A stretch of 64,000 bases of DNA from Promethearchaeota archaeon. GTDB lineage: Archaea; Asgardarchaeota; Lokiarchaeia; Sigyniarchaeales; SOKP01. Below, piece by piece: positions 16,184 through 24,792 of the stretch (position 1 is the first letter of the stretch; every line of letters begins with the position of its first letter). The stretch is taken from positions 66,265 to 130,264 of the forward strand of contig RDOA01000004.1 of NCBI GenBank assembly GCA_011364925.1, in the 5' to 3' direction. The notes under the pieces are model-generated. The model was given only the letters and a program-made list of their open reading frames with translations. It ran no database searches and was not told where the DNA came from. The position numbers were made by a program, and so were the translations under genes.

Positions 16184-17479
16184 TTAACCTAATATTGTAG
16201 TGTAAAGCATCGTATACCCTAATATGATAATAAAATGAAAAGTAGCAAATATAGAACCATTTTTTAGCAAGCGGTTGTAGTTTAAATTTGATACATTGTA
16301 TTTTTTTGCTAAAGTTAGGGTGAGAAGATCACACGCAGAACCTTGTGGTAAAAAATTTCCTGCCATATTAACTCCACTTATGAAAGCAATGATTATTGGG
16401 TTAGGGAAAAAACCTTTTCCTATAAATGCTGAAAAAATTGGGAGAAGAATAATGGTAACAGGGGTTCCTGCAAGGAATGCAGATAAAAGTGAAGAAATTC
16501 CTAATGTTATTAAGACAGCTAAATAGATATTATCATTTAATAAATTAAACAAACTTGATGAAATTAATTCTGAAAACCCAAAAAATGATAATGAGTTCGA
16601 AAGAATAAATAAAATTGCGAATAAGATAATGATTTTCCATACGATTTCATTCTTTAAATCTGAAAAACTAGTGTCCCTATAATGGATTAAAAGTAAAACA
16701 GCCGCAGACATGATCGCAACAACAGCAGGTTTTAAACCTATTATCATTAATATGAAGGTTGTAAGTAAGACAATAACTGTCATTGTAAAGTAGTATTTAC
16801 TTCTAATTACGATTTTAGGGTCAAGCATAGATAGTAATATCTTCTTGTTTCCTTCAGTTGGTTTTTCCTCTTTTTTAAGAATAAACCGATCCATTAAAAA
16901 AATGGTAGATATTAGAGTAATTAAAAATAAAATGCCCATATTAGCAAAATACTCTCCAAAACCCCATCCAAATTCTTTTCCAATTATTAAATTCTTTAAA
17001 CTTGATATCGGAGTAAGAATTGCACCGATATTTATGGTAATAGTCATTCCCATCATATAAGTACCAGCAGGAATCTTCAACGCTTTGCAAGCTCTGTAGA
17101 TCAAAGGAACCAATATCAACGAGAGGGTCAAATCCTCGATGAAAGCAACAATAATTGCTGTAAACACGCAAATAAGATAAAAAAGTAATCGGTTATTACC
17201 TTTCGTAATATGGATTAATTTGATGGCAATATATTCTAGTACCTTATTATTAGTTGCAAAATATACGACAATTTGCATAGCAAAAATGAAAATTAAAGTG
17301 TCAAAGTTGATGAAGTCGAGAATGTCTATCTGACTAACATTCCAAATAGTAGTCATTGAAATTACTGCTATTGTTCCTATGATTAAGGCAATGGGTAAGT
17401 AATCAAATTTATTTTGAGAGAAGAACGCCATTAAAATTGCAAATAAAACTAAAATTAAAATGATAGCTTGAAGGTTCAT
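16184..17479 (-). CDS. ArsB/NhaD/SLC13-type ion transporter
   Basis: This 431-residue integral membrane protein has about eleven to twelve hydrophobic segments spread along its length. It contains the ion-transporter superfamily features TLIFIFAMQIVVYFA, FIEDLTLSLILVPLI and NMAGNFLPQGSACDLLTL, which match the two inverted repeat cores. It should move an anion or run Na+/H+ exchange across the cytoplasmic membrane. Arsenite, organic acids and Na+ are all possible substrates. No arsenic-resistance genes are adjacent. It is unusual in lying between rpo3 and the r-protein genes on the same strand. Confidence 0.82.
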   Translation of the reverse strand: MNLQAIILILVLFAILMAFFSQNKFDYLPIALIIGTIAVISMTTIWNVSQIDILDFINFDTLIFIFAMQIVVYFATNNKVLEYIAIKLIHITKGNNRLLFYLICVFTAIIVAFIEDLTLSLILVPLIYRACKALKIPAGTYMMGMTITINIGAILTPISSLKNLIIGKEFGWGFGEYFANMGILFLITLISTIFLMDRFILKKEEKPTEGNKKILLSMLDPKIVIRSKYYFTMTVIVLLTTFILMIIGLKPAVVAIMSAAVLLLIHYRDTSFSDLKNEIVWKIIILFAILFILSNSLSFFGFSELISSSLFNLLNDNIYLAVLITLGISSLLSAFLAGTPVTIILLPIFSAFIGKGFFPNPIIIAFISGVNMAGNFLPQGSACDLLTLTLAKKYNVSNLNYNRLLKNGSIFATFHFIIILGYTMLYTTILG

Positions 17480-17608
17480 TCAATTAAGAGAAATGGTTAT
17501 TATTTTAAAAAATATCATATTACATTGAAAATTGAATTCTCCTTTAAAGTTTGATGTTTAAAAATAAGTTTTTTTTAGATAGCCTTTAATCAATTTAAAT
17601 GTAAAAGA

Positions 17609-18460
17609 TTAAGATTCTATCTCAAGATCTTCCAAGTTTGTAATAAATTCATCAATTTTCTCGTTAAAGATTTTGAAAAGTTGACCAAGTAAGGCTTTAA
17701 ATTCTAAAACTCCATCGCTTTCTATTGAAAAAATGTATACATCTTCTTTGGGACTAACTGTTATTTTTCCCTCGGAATTATTTTTACAAGACATACATAA
17801 AGTGCAATATCTCCAGTAATCATCTTTAAGTTTAAGAGTATTATTATTGGACATTGTAAATAATTTCTCAGGGCACATTTTGACTATTAAACTGTTCAAT
17901 TCTGGATTTTTTAACGAAGATTCATCAAATTCAACAAGAGGATAATGTCTATAGGCCACATTTGAAACCGCTTGCCACTTTGCATGCTCTTTCGCTAATC
18001 CTAAGATCGCATAAGCTTCGATAATTACTTTATCATTTTTATCAATCTTGACAATCGGGATATTAGGATCAACAGGATTGATCTTTGGATCATTTGATTT
18101 TAGATCGCGTGAATAAATCATTAAGGGTGCATTAGTAGCGTTAGATACTTCGCAGGTTAGAGATACTTGACATAACGGACAACCAAATCCCCCACATTCA
18201 CATTCTTGCGGTAGTTTATACACATCTAAATCTGTTTTAAGAGGAATTAAACCTAATCTGTGAGAAATTATTTCATCATATAAGGGTGAATCGTTTTTCA
18301 AAATTATAACTTCATCAATCGCCATTACCGGTACTTCTGTAAGCATGATTCGTCTTAGTGCGTTAATCATTTCAAGAGAAATACCCTCAATTACTAATAC
18401 TAATTTATGTTCCGTTTGTTCAAGTACTTCGAGTTTTTGAGGGATCACAGTCCTTAACAC
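17609..18460 (-). CDS. rpo3: DNA-directed RNA polymerase subunit D (Rpo3)
   Basis: The 283-residue protein matches archaeal RpoD/Rpo3, the alpha/Rpb3 homologue. It has EGISLEMINALRRIMLTEVP for assembly, DSPLYDEIISHRLGLIPL, and a C-terminal dimerisation helix. A middle domain carries a cysteine set with C near residue 206 followed by C-x2-C-x2-C (CTLCMSC), as in Rpo3 proteins with an iron-sulfur cluster. A second group (CECGGFGCPLC) lies in the loop near residue 90-100. The start GTG 18460 is uncertain. glyA lies upstream and the transporter downstream on the same strand. Confidence 0.95.
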   Translation of the reverse strand: MLRTVIPQKLEVLEQTEHKLVLVIEGISLEMINALRRIMLTEVPVMAIDEVIILKNDSPLYDEIISHRLGLIPLKTDLDVYKLPQECECGGFGCPLCQVSLTCEVSNATNAPLMIYSRDLKSNDPKINPVDPNIPIVKIDKNDKVIIEAYAILGLAKEHAKWQAVSNVAYRHYPLVEFDESSLKNPELNSLIVKMCPEKLFTMSNNNTLKLKDDYWRYCTLCMSCKNNSEGKITVSPKEDVYIFSIESDGVLEFKALLGQLFKIFNEKIDEFITNLEDLEIES

Positions 18461-18554
18461 CTTTTAAAAATATAGATATTGCAGTATTTACATGTAGAAA
18501 TATGTAATTTAAGATAAATTTTACTATTAAAATTAAAAAATATGTGAAAAATGT

Positions 18555-19883
18555 TTAGTAAAATTTAATATACTCATAAGCCTTGTTTGGAGACTGAAAA
18601 CAATAATGAATTTCTTGATATTCCTTTTTAAATTCAGTCACTTCATGTTTAACCTTCTTTGGATCCCTTTTATTGATTAACAAATCAGCGAAAAACCCTG
18701 CTATATCCACCATTTCACTTTTTCCCATCCCAAGACGGGTTATTTCAGAAGTTCCCAACCTTAACCCTCCTGGGTTTTTATAGTGCCTTCCTTGAGCAAT
18801 ATCCCAAGGTAAGAGGTTTCTATTAATTATAATATTTGCTTCTTCTAATAACCTCTCAATATCTCCACCTAAGCCAATAGTTTTTTCGAAATTTGTAATA
18901 TCTACAACAATTTGGTGAGATTCAGTAAAACCTTTATGTTCCATAAGTACATTTATACCTCTTTCGTGTAAAGCCTGACCTAACGCTTTAGCGTTGTTAA
19001 TTACATCTTTATGATATTCTTTACCGAACTCAAGCATTTCTGCTAATGCAATAGTCAAACCTGCTACATTATGCAAATGATGGTTGGACAATAGCGCTGG
19101 AAACATACAAGGTTTTAAAAGTTCTATGAGATCTTCTCTATCTGATACGAGTGCTCCGTGTTGTGGACCCGGAAGTGTTTTATGAGTACTCATTGTCATT
19201 GCGTCTGCTCCTTCTCTAAGTGGATCTTGAAAGTACCCAGATCCTATTAATCCTGCAACATGAGCTGCATCATAACCGACATTAGCTCCTATTTCTTTTG
19301 CTACTTCGCTTAACTCTCTAATAGGATGAGGAAAAAGAAAAACAGAACCACCAAAAAGGACCATTTCTGGTTCAAAATCTCTCATTATTTTTGCTGTTGC
19401 GTCAGGATCTATATTCATTTCATCGTTATCAAATGCCATATACTCTATATTCAATCCCCTTACGGTACCAGCAGTACCGTATATAGCCATTCCGCTCTTC
19501 GTAAATTTTGGAGCATGAGAAATGTGCCCACCTTTTGGAATTGGCATTATTAACATTTTACCATTGTTTTCTGAAGTAAAAGCGTTATACATTGCTAAAT
19601 TTGCTACGACTCCAGAAACAGGCCTTACATCAGCATGCACGCATTTGAAATACTCTTTTGCAAGTTCCATACAGATTTCTTCAATAATATCGATATACTT
19701 GCAACCTGCATAAACGCGCTCTCCAACCCAACCCTCCGCGTATCTATGAGAGAAGTCGCAATTACACGCTTCATCAACTGCAGGGCTTGTAATATTTTCT
19801 GAAGCGATCAATGGGATTGAGTTGCTGAATAATTCATTATGTTCAATTAAGATATTTCTGATTTCTTCTAATTTCTTATTCAA
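18555..19883 (-). CDS. glyA: serine hydroxymethyltransferase
   Basis: The 442-residue protein has the PLP lysine in STHKTLPGPQHG (Lys235), Asp205 and His208 in DAAH, and RYAEGWVGERVYAGC near the N-terminus. It interconverts serine and glycine while carrying one-carbon units on a pterin, here probably tetrahydrofolate given the MetF genes. It is an archaeal-type SHMT. It lies upstream of rpo3 and has a 200-base AT-rich leader region with no strong element apart from general promoter-like sequence. Confidence 0.95.
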   Translation of the reverse strand: MNKKLEEIRNILIEHNELFSNSIPLIASENITSPAVDEACNCDFSHRYAEGWVGERVYAGCKYIDIIEEICMELAKEYFKCVHADVRPVSGVVANLAMYNAFTSENNGKMLIMPIPKGGHISHAPKFTKSGMAIYGTAGTVRGLNIEYMAFDNDEMNIDPDATAKIMRDFEPEMVLFGGSVFLFPHPIRELSEVAKEIGANVGYDAAHVAGLIGSGYFQDPLREGADAMTMSTHKTLPGPQHGALVSDREDLIELLKPCMFPALLSNHHLHNVAGLTIALAEMLEFGKEYHKDVINNAKALGQALHERGINVLMEHKGFTESHQIVVDITNFEKTIGLGGDIERLLEEANIIINRNLLPWDIAQGRHYKNPGGLRLGTSEITRLGMGKSEMVDIAGFFADLLINKRDPKKVKHEVTEFKKEYQEIHYCFQSPNKAYEYIKFY

Positions 19884-20083
19884 TTTGAACCAAATCCAAT
19901 TCTATTTTTAATTCTAAATTTAAAAATAATAAAATTCCAATCATTTTAAACCTTTTGACACGTTTGAAAGTCTTTAGAGCGAAATCCACTCAAATTCTAA
20001 GAATTATAGATTAATATTTGTATGTTAGAGTTGTTTAAACATATCAAAAATACTCAGTGAACCGTGTTCATTCTTGCAAAATC

Positions 20084-21013
20084 CTACTCTTTAGAACTTT
20101 CAAGGATTAACCGAGCTTCATAAAGATTCAATTTTTTCCCAGATTTCTGCTTTTCTAAAGCAGCAGCTAGTTTTTCCTGTTTTATCTTCTCTAATTCTTC
20201 ATTCTTAATTGTTCTTTGATGTTTTAGCGCTCTAGGTTTTTTGGGCGTGTAAACGGGACGTTTTCCCTTTGATTCTTTTTTAATCTTACTCATAACGCGT
20301 AAAAATTTTTCGTGGTATTTATCTGCTGCTTTTTTGTTTTCAATTAATTCTTCTTCTAAGGTTTTCTTTTTTTCTCTTAATCCATTAACAATCTGGTAGA
20401 TTTCTTGCATTTTAGCATGGTAATCTTGAGATTTGTTTGACCATTTATTTAATTGTTCGTAAATCTTATTCAAATTCAACTTAACAATCTGGATCTTTCG
20501 TTCTAACTTAAAAAAATCACTGTTCTGTTGTTCAGCTAAGAATTCTTGCTTTATATGTGCTAATTCTCTGATTTTATCAACCATCGCATTTTCTTCGAGA
20601 ATGTCTAAATTCTCGATTTCTATTCTTCGCTCTAAATTTTCAATTTTTTTATCAATTTGTTTAATCGACACGAATTTGCCAGATTCTTTTCCTTTTTGAC
20701 TTTCTTTTAAAAGATCTTTCTTTTCCTCGTTGAATTTATCAAGTGTATTTTTATATTCGATCTTCTTATTTTTTAAATTCTTTACCTTGCTATTCCAATA
20801 ATCTCGCTTTTTCTTATAATCTTCCTTTATTATTGTTAGATTTCTTTCTATTTGAACATCAATTTCTTGTAACTCATTAATGTATTCTTTAGTTTTTTTA
20901 TTTAAATCATCCCGTTTCTGCCTAAATTCTTCGATTTGATTTTGAAGTTCCTTAAAAGAGTTTTTTGAATTTTGGGATGTATTTGTGTTTGCCCTACTCA
21001 TAGATAAATTCAT
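20084..21013 (-). CDS. archaeal coiled-coil protein (COG1340-like)
   Basis: This 309-residue protein is predicted to be almost wholly coiled coil from residue 15 to about 245, rich in Lys, Glu and Gln heptads. A basic tail with RPVYTPKKPRALKHQ and NLYEARLILES follows. It resembles the uncharacterised archaeal coiled-coil family (COG1340). These proteins have no catalytic motif and their role is unknown. An in-frame ATG at 21001 is an alternative start four codons on. The gene stands alone, divergent from the trmI gene. Confidence 0.72.
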   Translation of the reverse strand: MNLSMSRANTNTSQNSKNSFKELQNQIEEFRQKRDDLNKKTKEYINELQEIDVQIERNLTIIKEDYKKKRDYWNSKVKNLKNKKIEYKNTLDKFNEEKKDLLKESQKGKESGKFVSIKQIDKKIENLERRIEIENLDILEENAMVDKIRELAHIKQEFLAEQQNSDFFKLERKIQIVKLNLNKIYEQLNKWSNKSQDYHAKMQEIYQIVNGLREKKKTLEEELIENKKAADKYHEKFLRVMSKIKKESKGKRPVYTPKKPRALKHQRTIKNEELEKIKQEKLAAALEKQKSGKKLNLYEARLILESSKE

Positions 21014-21214
21014 TAACGAGTATTTATAAAAAAGGTTGCATAAACAATGATTGAGTATTTCAATTTATCATTGATTTAATATTTTTGGTAAAATCTTGAT
21101 TATTTTTTTCTAAAGATAAAGAAAATTTACAGATTTGTATAAATCATCACCCAACAACTTAAGAACAATTCATTCATTAATAGAAGAATTCAGAGTGTAA
21201 AGGTAGAAATAATT

Positions 21215-22093
21215 ATGGGAGAAGATGTTATAAAAAAAGATGATTTGATCTATTTAATCCTCGATAGTCGAAGAAAGTGGCTGGTAACTGTAGAAGAAGG
21301 GGGTGAATTTCAAACTCATAAGGGTATCATAAAATTTGACGATATAATTGGGAAGCCATTCGGTTCTGTTGTCTTTTCCCAACCACATGAGACTCAAGGC
21401 TACAAATTCCATGTTCTTAAACCGTTACCCTCTGATTATGTAATTTACATGAGCCGTAAGACTCAAATCATTTATCCTGAAGATGCGGGATTAATCCTTA
21501 TTTATTCTGGAATTGGACCTGGTAGTAAAGTTATTGAAGCAGGATGTGGTTCTGGAGCGTTAACATGTATTTTAGGGAATTATGTTCGCCCTAATGGGTA
21601 CATCTTTTCTTACGACATTAGAAAAAAAAGCCTTAAAAAAGCATTAAGTAATATTCTCAAGGCTAAACTGCAAGATTTTGTTTCCATTCAATATGGAGAT
21701 ATTCTAACCGAGGACTTTGGACATGAGAATATTGATTCAATAGTTTTAGATATGCCTCAACCTTGGCGAGCAATTGAAAAAATTAAGAAATATCTTAAAC
21801 TTAGTGGAACATTAGTATCATTCTCACCCACAATAGAGCAAGTTAAAAAAACAAGTTCCGCTTTACAAAAAAACGGTTTTTTCGAAATAAACACATACGA
21901 GTTAATTAAGCGGAAGTATCAAGTTAAGGAGAACGCAACCCATCCTGAAGTGCGAATGATTGGGCATACTGGATATATTACATTTGGTAGAAAAATTAAT
22001 GATGTTAAAAATCCTTATCGCGAAAAAAAACCAAGAAAAGAAGAGTTTATCAATTTAACTGGAATGCCTTTACGAAGTGATGAGGAATCGTGA
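21215..22093 (+). CDS. trmI: tRNA (adenine(57/58)-N1)-methyltransferase TrmI
   Basis: The 292-residue protein has an N-terminal beta-rich domain, the segment YVIYMSRKTQIIYPEDAGL, and SAM motif I VIEAGCGSGALT. DMPQPWRAIE is the catalytic region of TrmI. It methylates N1 of A58 and, in archaea, A57 in the T-loop of tRNA, usually as a homotetramer. Its TGA overlaps the GTG of the next gene (GTGA), so translation is coupled. The C-terminal tail carries basic residues that may contact tRNA. Confidence 0.93.
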   Translation: MGEDVIKKDDLIYLILDSRRKWLVTVEEGGEFQTHKGIIKFDDIIGKPFGSVVFSQPHETQGYKFHVLKPLPSDYVIYMSRKTQIIYPEDAGLILIYSGIGPGSKVIEAGCGSGALTCILGNYVRPNGYIFSYDIRKKSLKKALSNILKAKLQDFVSIQYGDILTEDFGHENIDSIVLDMPQPWRAIEKIKKYLKLSGTLVSFSPTIEQVKKTSSALQKNGFFEINTYELIKRKYQVKENATHPEVRMIGHTGYITFGRKINDVKNPYREKKPRKEEFINLTGMPLRSDEES

Positions 22094-22425
22094 TTGAATA
22101 TCAAGATTTTAAGAAAATTGATCTAAGAGTTGGTCTAATCAAAATATGCGAAATACTCCCAAAATCAAGGCATTTATATCGATTACTCGTAGATTGCGGA
22201 GAAAATCAATTAAGACAAATTATTACCGGCATTTCTGACTTTTATACACCAGAAGAACTAGTAAATAAAAAAATAGTTGTGTTGGTTAATCTTACTCCAA
22301 GAAAAATAATGGGATTAGAAAGTCAAGGAATGCTTCTAGCGGCAGATTTCAAGGGAGAACCCTTTTTGCTTAAAATAGACGAGAGAAAAGGTAAAAATGT
22401 GCCCGTTGGGAGCGTAATAAAATGA
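22090..22425 (+). CDS. free-standing tRNA-binding (EMAP/CsaA-like) domain protein
   Basis: This 111-residue protein is a single OB-fold tRNA-binding domain: it opens DFKKIDLRVGLI and has LTPRKIMGLESQGMLLAA near the end. This domain is fused to MetRS in many species and occurs alone as CsaA or the MetRS beta chain. It should bind tRNA or a synthetase. The GTG start follows GAGGAATC and overlaps the trmI stop by four bases. The pairing with trmI suggests a common role in tRNA handling. Confidence 0.85.
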   Translation: MIEYQDFKKIDLRVGLIKICEILPKSRHLYRLLVDCGENQLRQIITGISDFYTPEELVNKKIVVLVNLTPRKIMGLESQGMLLAADFKGEPFLLKIDERKGKNVPVGSVIK

Positions 22426-22845
22426 TTAAAACCCTTTTAATTTAACGCCAGTTTGGAATTCTTTCTTTTTCTTGTATCTTTCCGTTTTAAAATAATGTTT
22501 CTTCTTTCCGGGTAAAATATTGATATATTTTCTTAACACATCTTCTACAAACGCTTTTGTAGCCTTGTTTGGAATTCTTGCTGGATTAGATAAAACTGCG
22601 AGAATTTCCTTATCTTTAGAGTCTGGACTGAGACCAATATTTTTTATAGGGATATGAAATGAATGAATAAAATATCCCTCTCTTTTTTCTTCGTGAGCAA
22701 TGACTCTCAAGATATTTACTTCTTCTTTTTTTATTTTAAAATCAATAACTTTTTTACCAGGGCGTACGATTATTGTAATATAAAGTGGAATCTTATTTTT
22801 TGGGTCGTGAATTTTTTTTAAAAATTCATCCAGTTTGTTAACCAT
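22426..22845 (-). CDS. uncharacterised basic protein
   Basis: The family is not recognised. The likely start is the ATG at 22845, giving MVNKLDEFLKK and 139 residues; an upstream open frame to 22935 has no support. The protein alternates strands (LYITIIVRPGKKVIDFKI) with helices. Its last 30 residues are very basic (KKHYFKTERYKKKKEF), which may mean nucleic-acid binding. It converges on the tRNA-binding gene and is divergent from the yjbQ gene. Confidence 0.6.
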   Translation of the reverse strand: MVNKLDEFLKKIHDPKNKIPLYITIIVRPGKKVIDFKIKKEEVNILRVIAHEEKREGYFIHSFHIPIKNIGLSPDSKDKEILAVLSNPARIPNKATKAFVEDVLRKYINILPGKKKHYFKTERYKKKKEFQTGVKLKGF

Positions 22846-22944
22846 TTTAAAGTATGAAGCTAATAAGTTCTGTAATATAAATAGTTTTAAAGTAGAATAA
22901 TTAATTAAATTTATTATTAGAATTAACTTAATCACGAAAAAATC

Positions 22945-23367
22945 ATGACCGTAGTATTAGAAACATTTGATCTAAAAACTAAAGCGTATTGTGATATAAT
23001 AAATATCACTTCCCAAGTTCAAGAAGCAATTAGAAAAAGCGGATTAATGAATGGCATCGTAAATGTTCATGTTGCAGGCTCAACAGGTGCCATATCAACT
23101 GTCGAATACGAACCCGGATTAGTCCAACACGATATTGAAGAGTTATTAGAAAAAATTACCCCATATAAAAAGGATTATGCGCATCACAAAACATGGCACG
23201 ATTATAATGGAGCTGGCCATCTAAGAAGTTTTCTCCTCAAAACATCCCAAACATTCCCATTTCATAAAGGAAAGTTAATCTTAGGCACGTGGCAACAGAT
23301 TATATTTGTGGAAAACGATGAAAAACCAAGGCATAGAAAAATTTTTATGACAATCATAGCAGAGTAG
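22945..23367 (+). CDS. YjbQ/UPF0047 family protein
   Basis: The 140-residue length and motifs GAGHLRSFLL, GTWQQIIFVE and the final DEKPRHRKIFM are typical of the YjbQ (UPF0047) family. Members bind a metal through conserved His and Glu residues. Some bacterial members have thiamine phosphate synthase activity, but the true archaeal role is unsettled. It is a compact cytosolic protein. The gene stands alone after the basic protein gene, with the next small gene convergent. Confidence 0.88.
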   Translation: MTVVLETFDLKTKAYCDIINITSQVQEAIRKSGLMNGIVNVHVAGSTGAISTVEYEPGLVQHDIEELLEKITPYKKDYAHHKTWHDYNGAGHLRSFLLKTSQTFPFHKGKLILGTWQQIIFVENDEKPRHRKIFMTIIAE

Positions 23368-23392
23368 TTCTTTAAAATAAAATGAAAAAGAT

Positions 23393-23614
23393 TTATAATC
23401 TTTTTGCTACATTGTTAAATTCATCTACGAGCATATTATATACTTCACGACGGCGTATATCTTCGAATCTATCTATCATTTTCACAATTGTTTCATGACG
23501 TTCTTGTATCATGCTTTTGAAGATTGGAATTTTTCGGACTAAATGCTCGAATTTATTCTTCTGAATTATTTGGTAGTTTAAAAATTCCAAAAAGTTGTTT
23601 TCTTCTTCGATCAA
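23393..23614 (-). CDS. small helical protein of unknown function
   Basis: This 73-residue, largely helical protein is not recognised. It is rich in charged residues and Ile, with the segments LVRKIPIFKSMIQERHE and RREVYNMLVDEF. It is divergent from the Rag-like GTPase gene across a 235-base region and convergent with yjbQ. The start ATG is consistent with the frame. Whether it partners the GTPase is not known. Confidence 0.5.
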   Translation of the reverse strand: MIEEENNFLEFLNYQIIQKNKFEHLVRKIPIFKSMIQERHETIVKMIDRFEDIRRREVYNMLVDEFNNVAKRL

Positions 23615-23817
23615 TTACATCCTCTTTTTTAAATTGGTATTTTTACCATATTAAAATTAATTTCAATAAAAAATCGTAGTGTCATGTATGTATTTTTCAT
23701 GTAATATTGGAGATTTGCGATATAAGGACGCAAATTAGAAAAAGGCAATAAGGTTATAAAGAATAATTTTCACTTATATCTAAAAAATTTCACTAGAATC
23801 AACGATTAAAAAAGCTT

Positions 23818-23849
23818 GTAATATATTTGCTAAGAATTGGTGTGAAATC
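23818..23849 (+). promoter_or_regulatory. promoter and ribosome site of the Rag-like GTPase
   Basis: GTAATATATTTGC at 23818-23830 is a TATA-like box, and GGTGTGA at 23839-23845 is a good archaeal ribosome site 4 bases before the ATG. The rest of the 235-base gap is AT-rich with no other clear element. Confidence 0.45.
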
Positions 23850-24785
23850 ATGGAACAGTTTATAAAGGTCATTATATCGGGATTAGATAATGCTGGTAAA
23901 ACTTCTATACTAACAGCACTAAATAAGAAATACGATTTTCATAAAGATATAATCTCTCTTACTCCAACTATTCGAGTTGAATACCAGGCAACAGAATTTC
24001 TAAAAAATCGAATAGTATTTTGGGATATGGGTGGCCAAGAGAAATATAGAGATATGTATCAAGAGAAACAAGAATTATATTTTTCAGATACAGATTTACT
24101 CATTTATATCATAGATATTCAAGACACGCAAAGAATTGAGACGTCTTTAATGTATTTAGATGCAATTTTGCATTACTTTGAGAAAAACAAAATGGATGTG
24201 CCGCTTATAATAAGCTTTCATAAATTCGACCCCGAACTTAGCGCAAACGAAGGTTTAATTAATGAAATCGAATCTTTAAGAGAACATCTATTAAAAAAAT
24301 ACTACTCCTTTAAAATTCTCTTCCAACAAACATCTATTTACGATGTAATTTCAATTATACAGTTGATATCTTATGGATTATCCGTATTTGACGAAAAGTT
24401 TTTCGATCTTTCTGAGTTATTAGAAAAATATCTTGTCCAATTCGAAAGTGAGTCATTAATTCTATTTGATAAAAACGGCATAATTTTAAGCGAATATTAC
24501 AACAAAATTATTGAACCCGAAGTATATATTGAACTTATAGAATCTATTAAAGAACATCTGTTTTTACTAAAAAGGATGCAAGAAGAATCATACGAAACTA
24601 ATTACGCATTGTCATCAATCGGAGAAGAGTTAATATCTTATCTACATAAAATTGAACTAGAAAGTGAGTCATTATTTATTTCAGTTGTTATTCAAGAAAC
24701 ATTAAAGGAACCCTTTTTAGAAAAATTTTCAGACTTCATGTCTGAATTAAAAGAAATCTTGAAACCTTTACTAACGCGTTCCTAG
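23850..24785 (+). CDS. Rag-like small GTPase with C-terminal roadblock/longin-like domain
   Basis: The N-terminal domain has P-loop GLDNAGKT (11-18), switch I Thr near 38-40, and G3 WDMGGQ (58-63). The G4 motif is HKFD (124-127) rather than NKxD, and G5 is TSIYD (161-165). HKxD and TSIxD are Rag/Gtr signatures. Residues about 185-311 form a separate alpha/beta domain with ESLILFDKNGIILSEYY and SLFISVVIQETL, resembling a roadblock or longin fold. This copies the two-part layout of eukaryotic RagA/Gtr1, which binds nucleotide and signals nutrient state. Asgard archaea are known to carry many Ras-family GTPases. The exact role here is unknown. TrpRS is convergent. Confidence 0.83.
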   Translation: MEQFIKVIISGLDNAGKTSILTALNKKYDFHKDIISLTPTIRVEYQATEFLKNRIVFWDMGGQEKYRDMYQEKQELYFSDTDLLIYIIDIQDTQRIETSLMYLDAILHYFEKNKMDVPLIISFHKFDPELSANEGLINEIESLREHLLKKYYSFKILFQQTSIYDVISIIQLISYGLSVFDEKFFDLSELLEKYLVQFESESLILFDKNGIILSEYYNKIIEPEVYIELIESIKEHLFLLKRMQEESYETNYALSSIGEELISYLHKIELESESLFISVVIQETLKEPFLEKFSDFMSELKEILKPLLTRS

Positions 24786-24792
24786 TCAGCTT

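Noticed and set aside
18488..18507. TTACAT/ATGTAA inverted repeat before rpo3
   Set aside because: Six-base arms of AT-rich sequence are expected often by chance, so it was not called as an operator.
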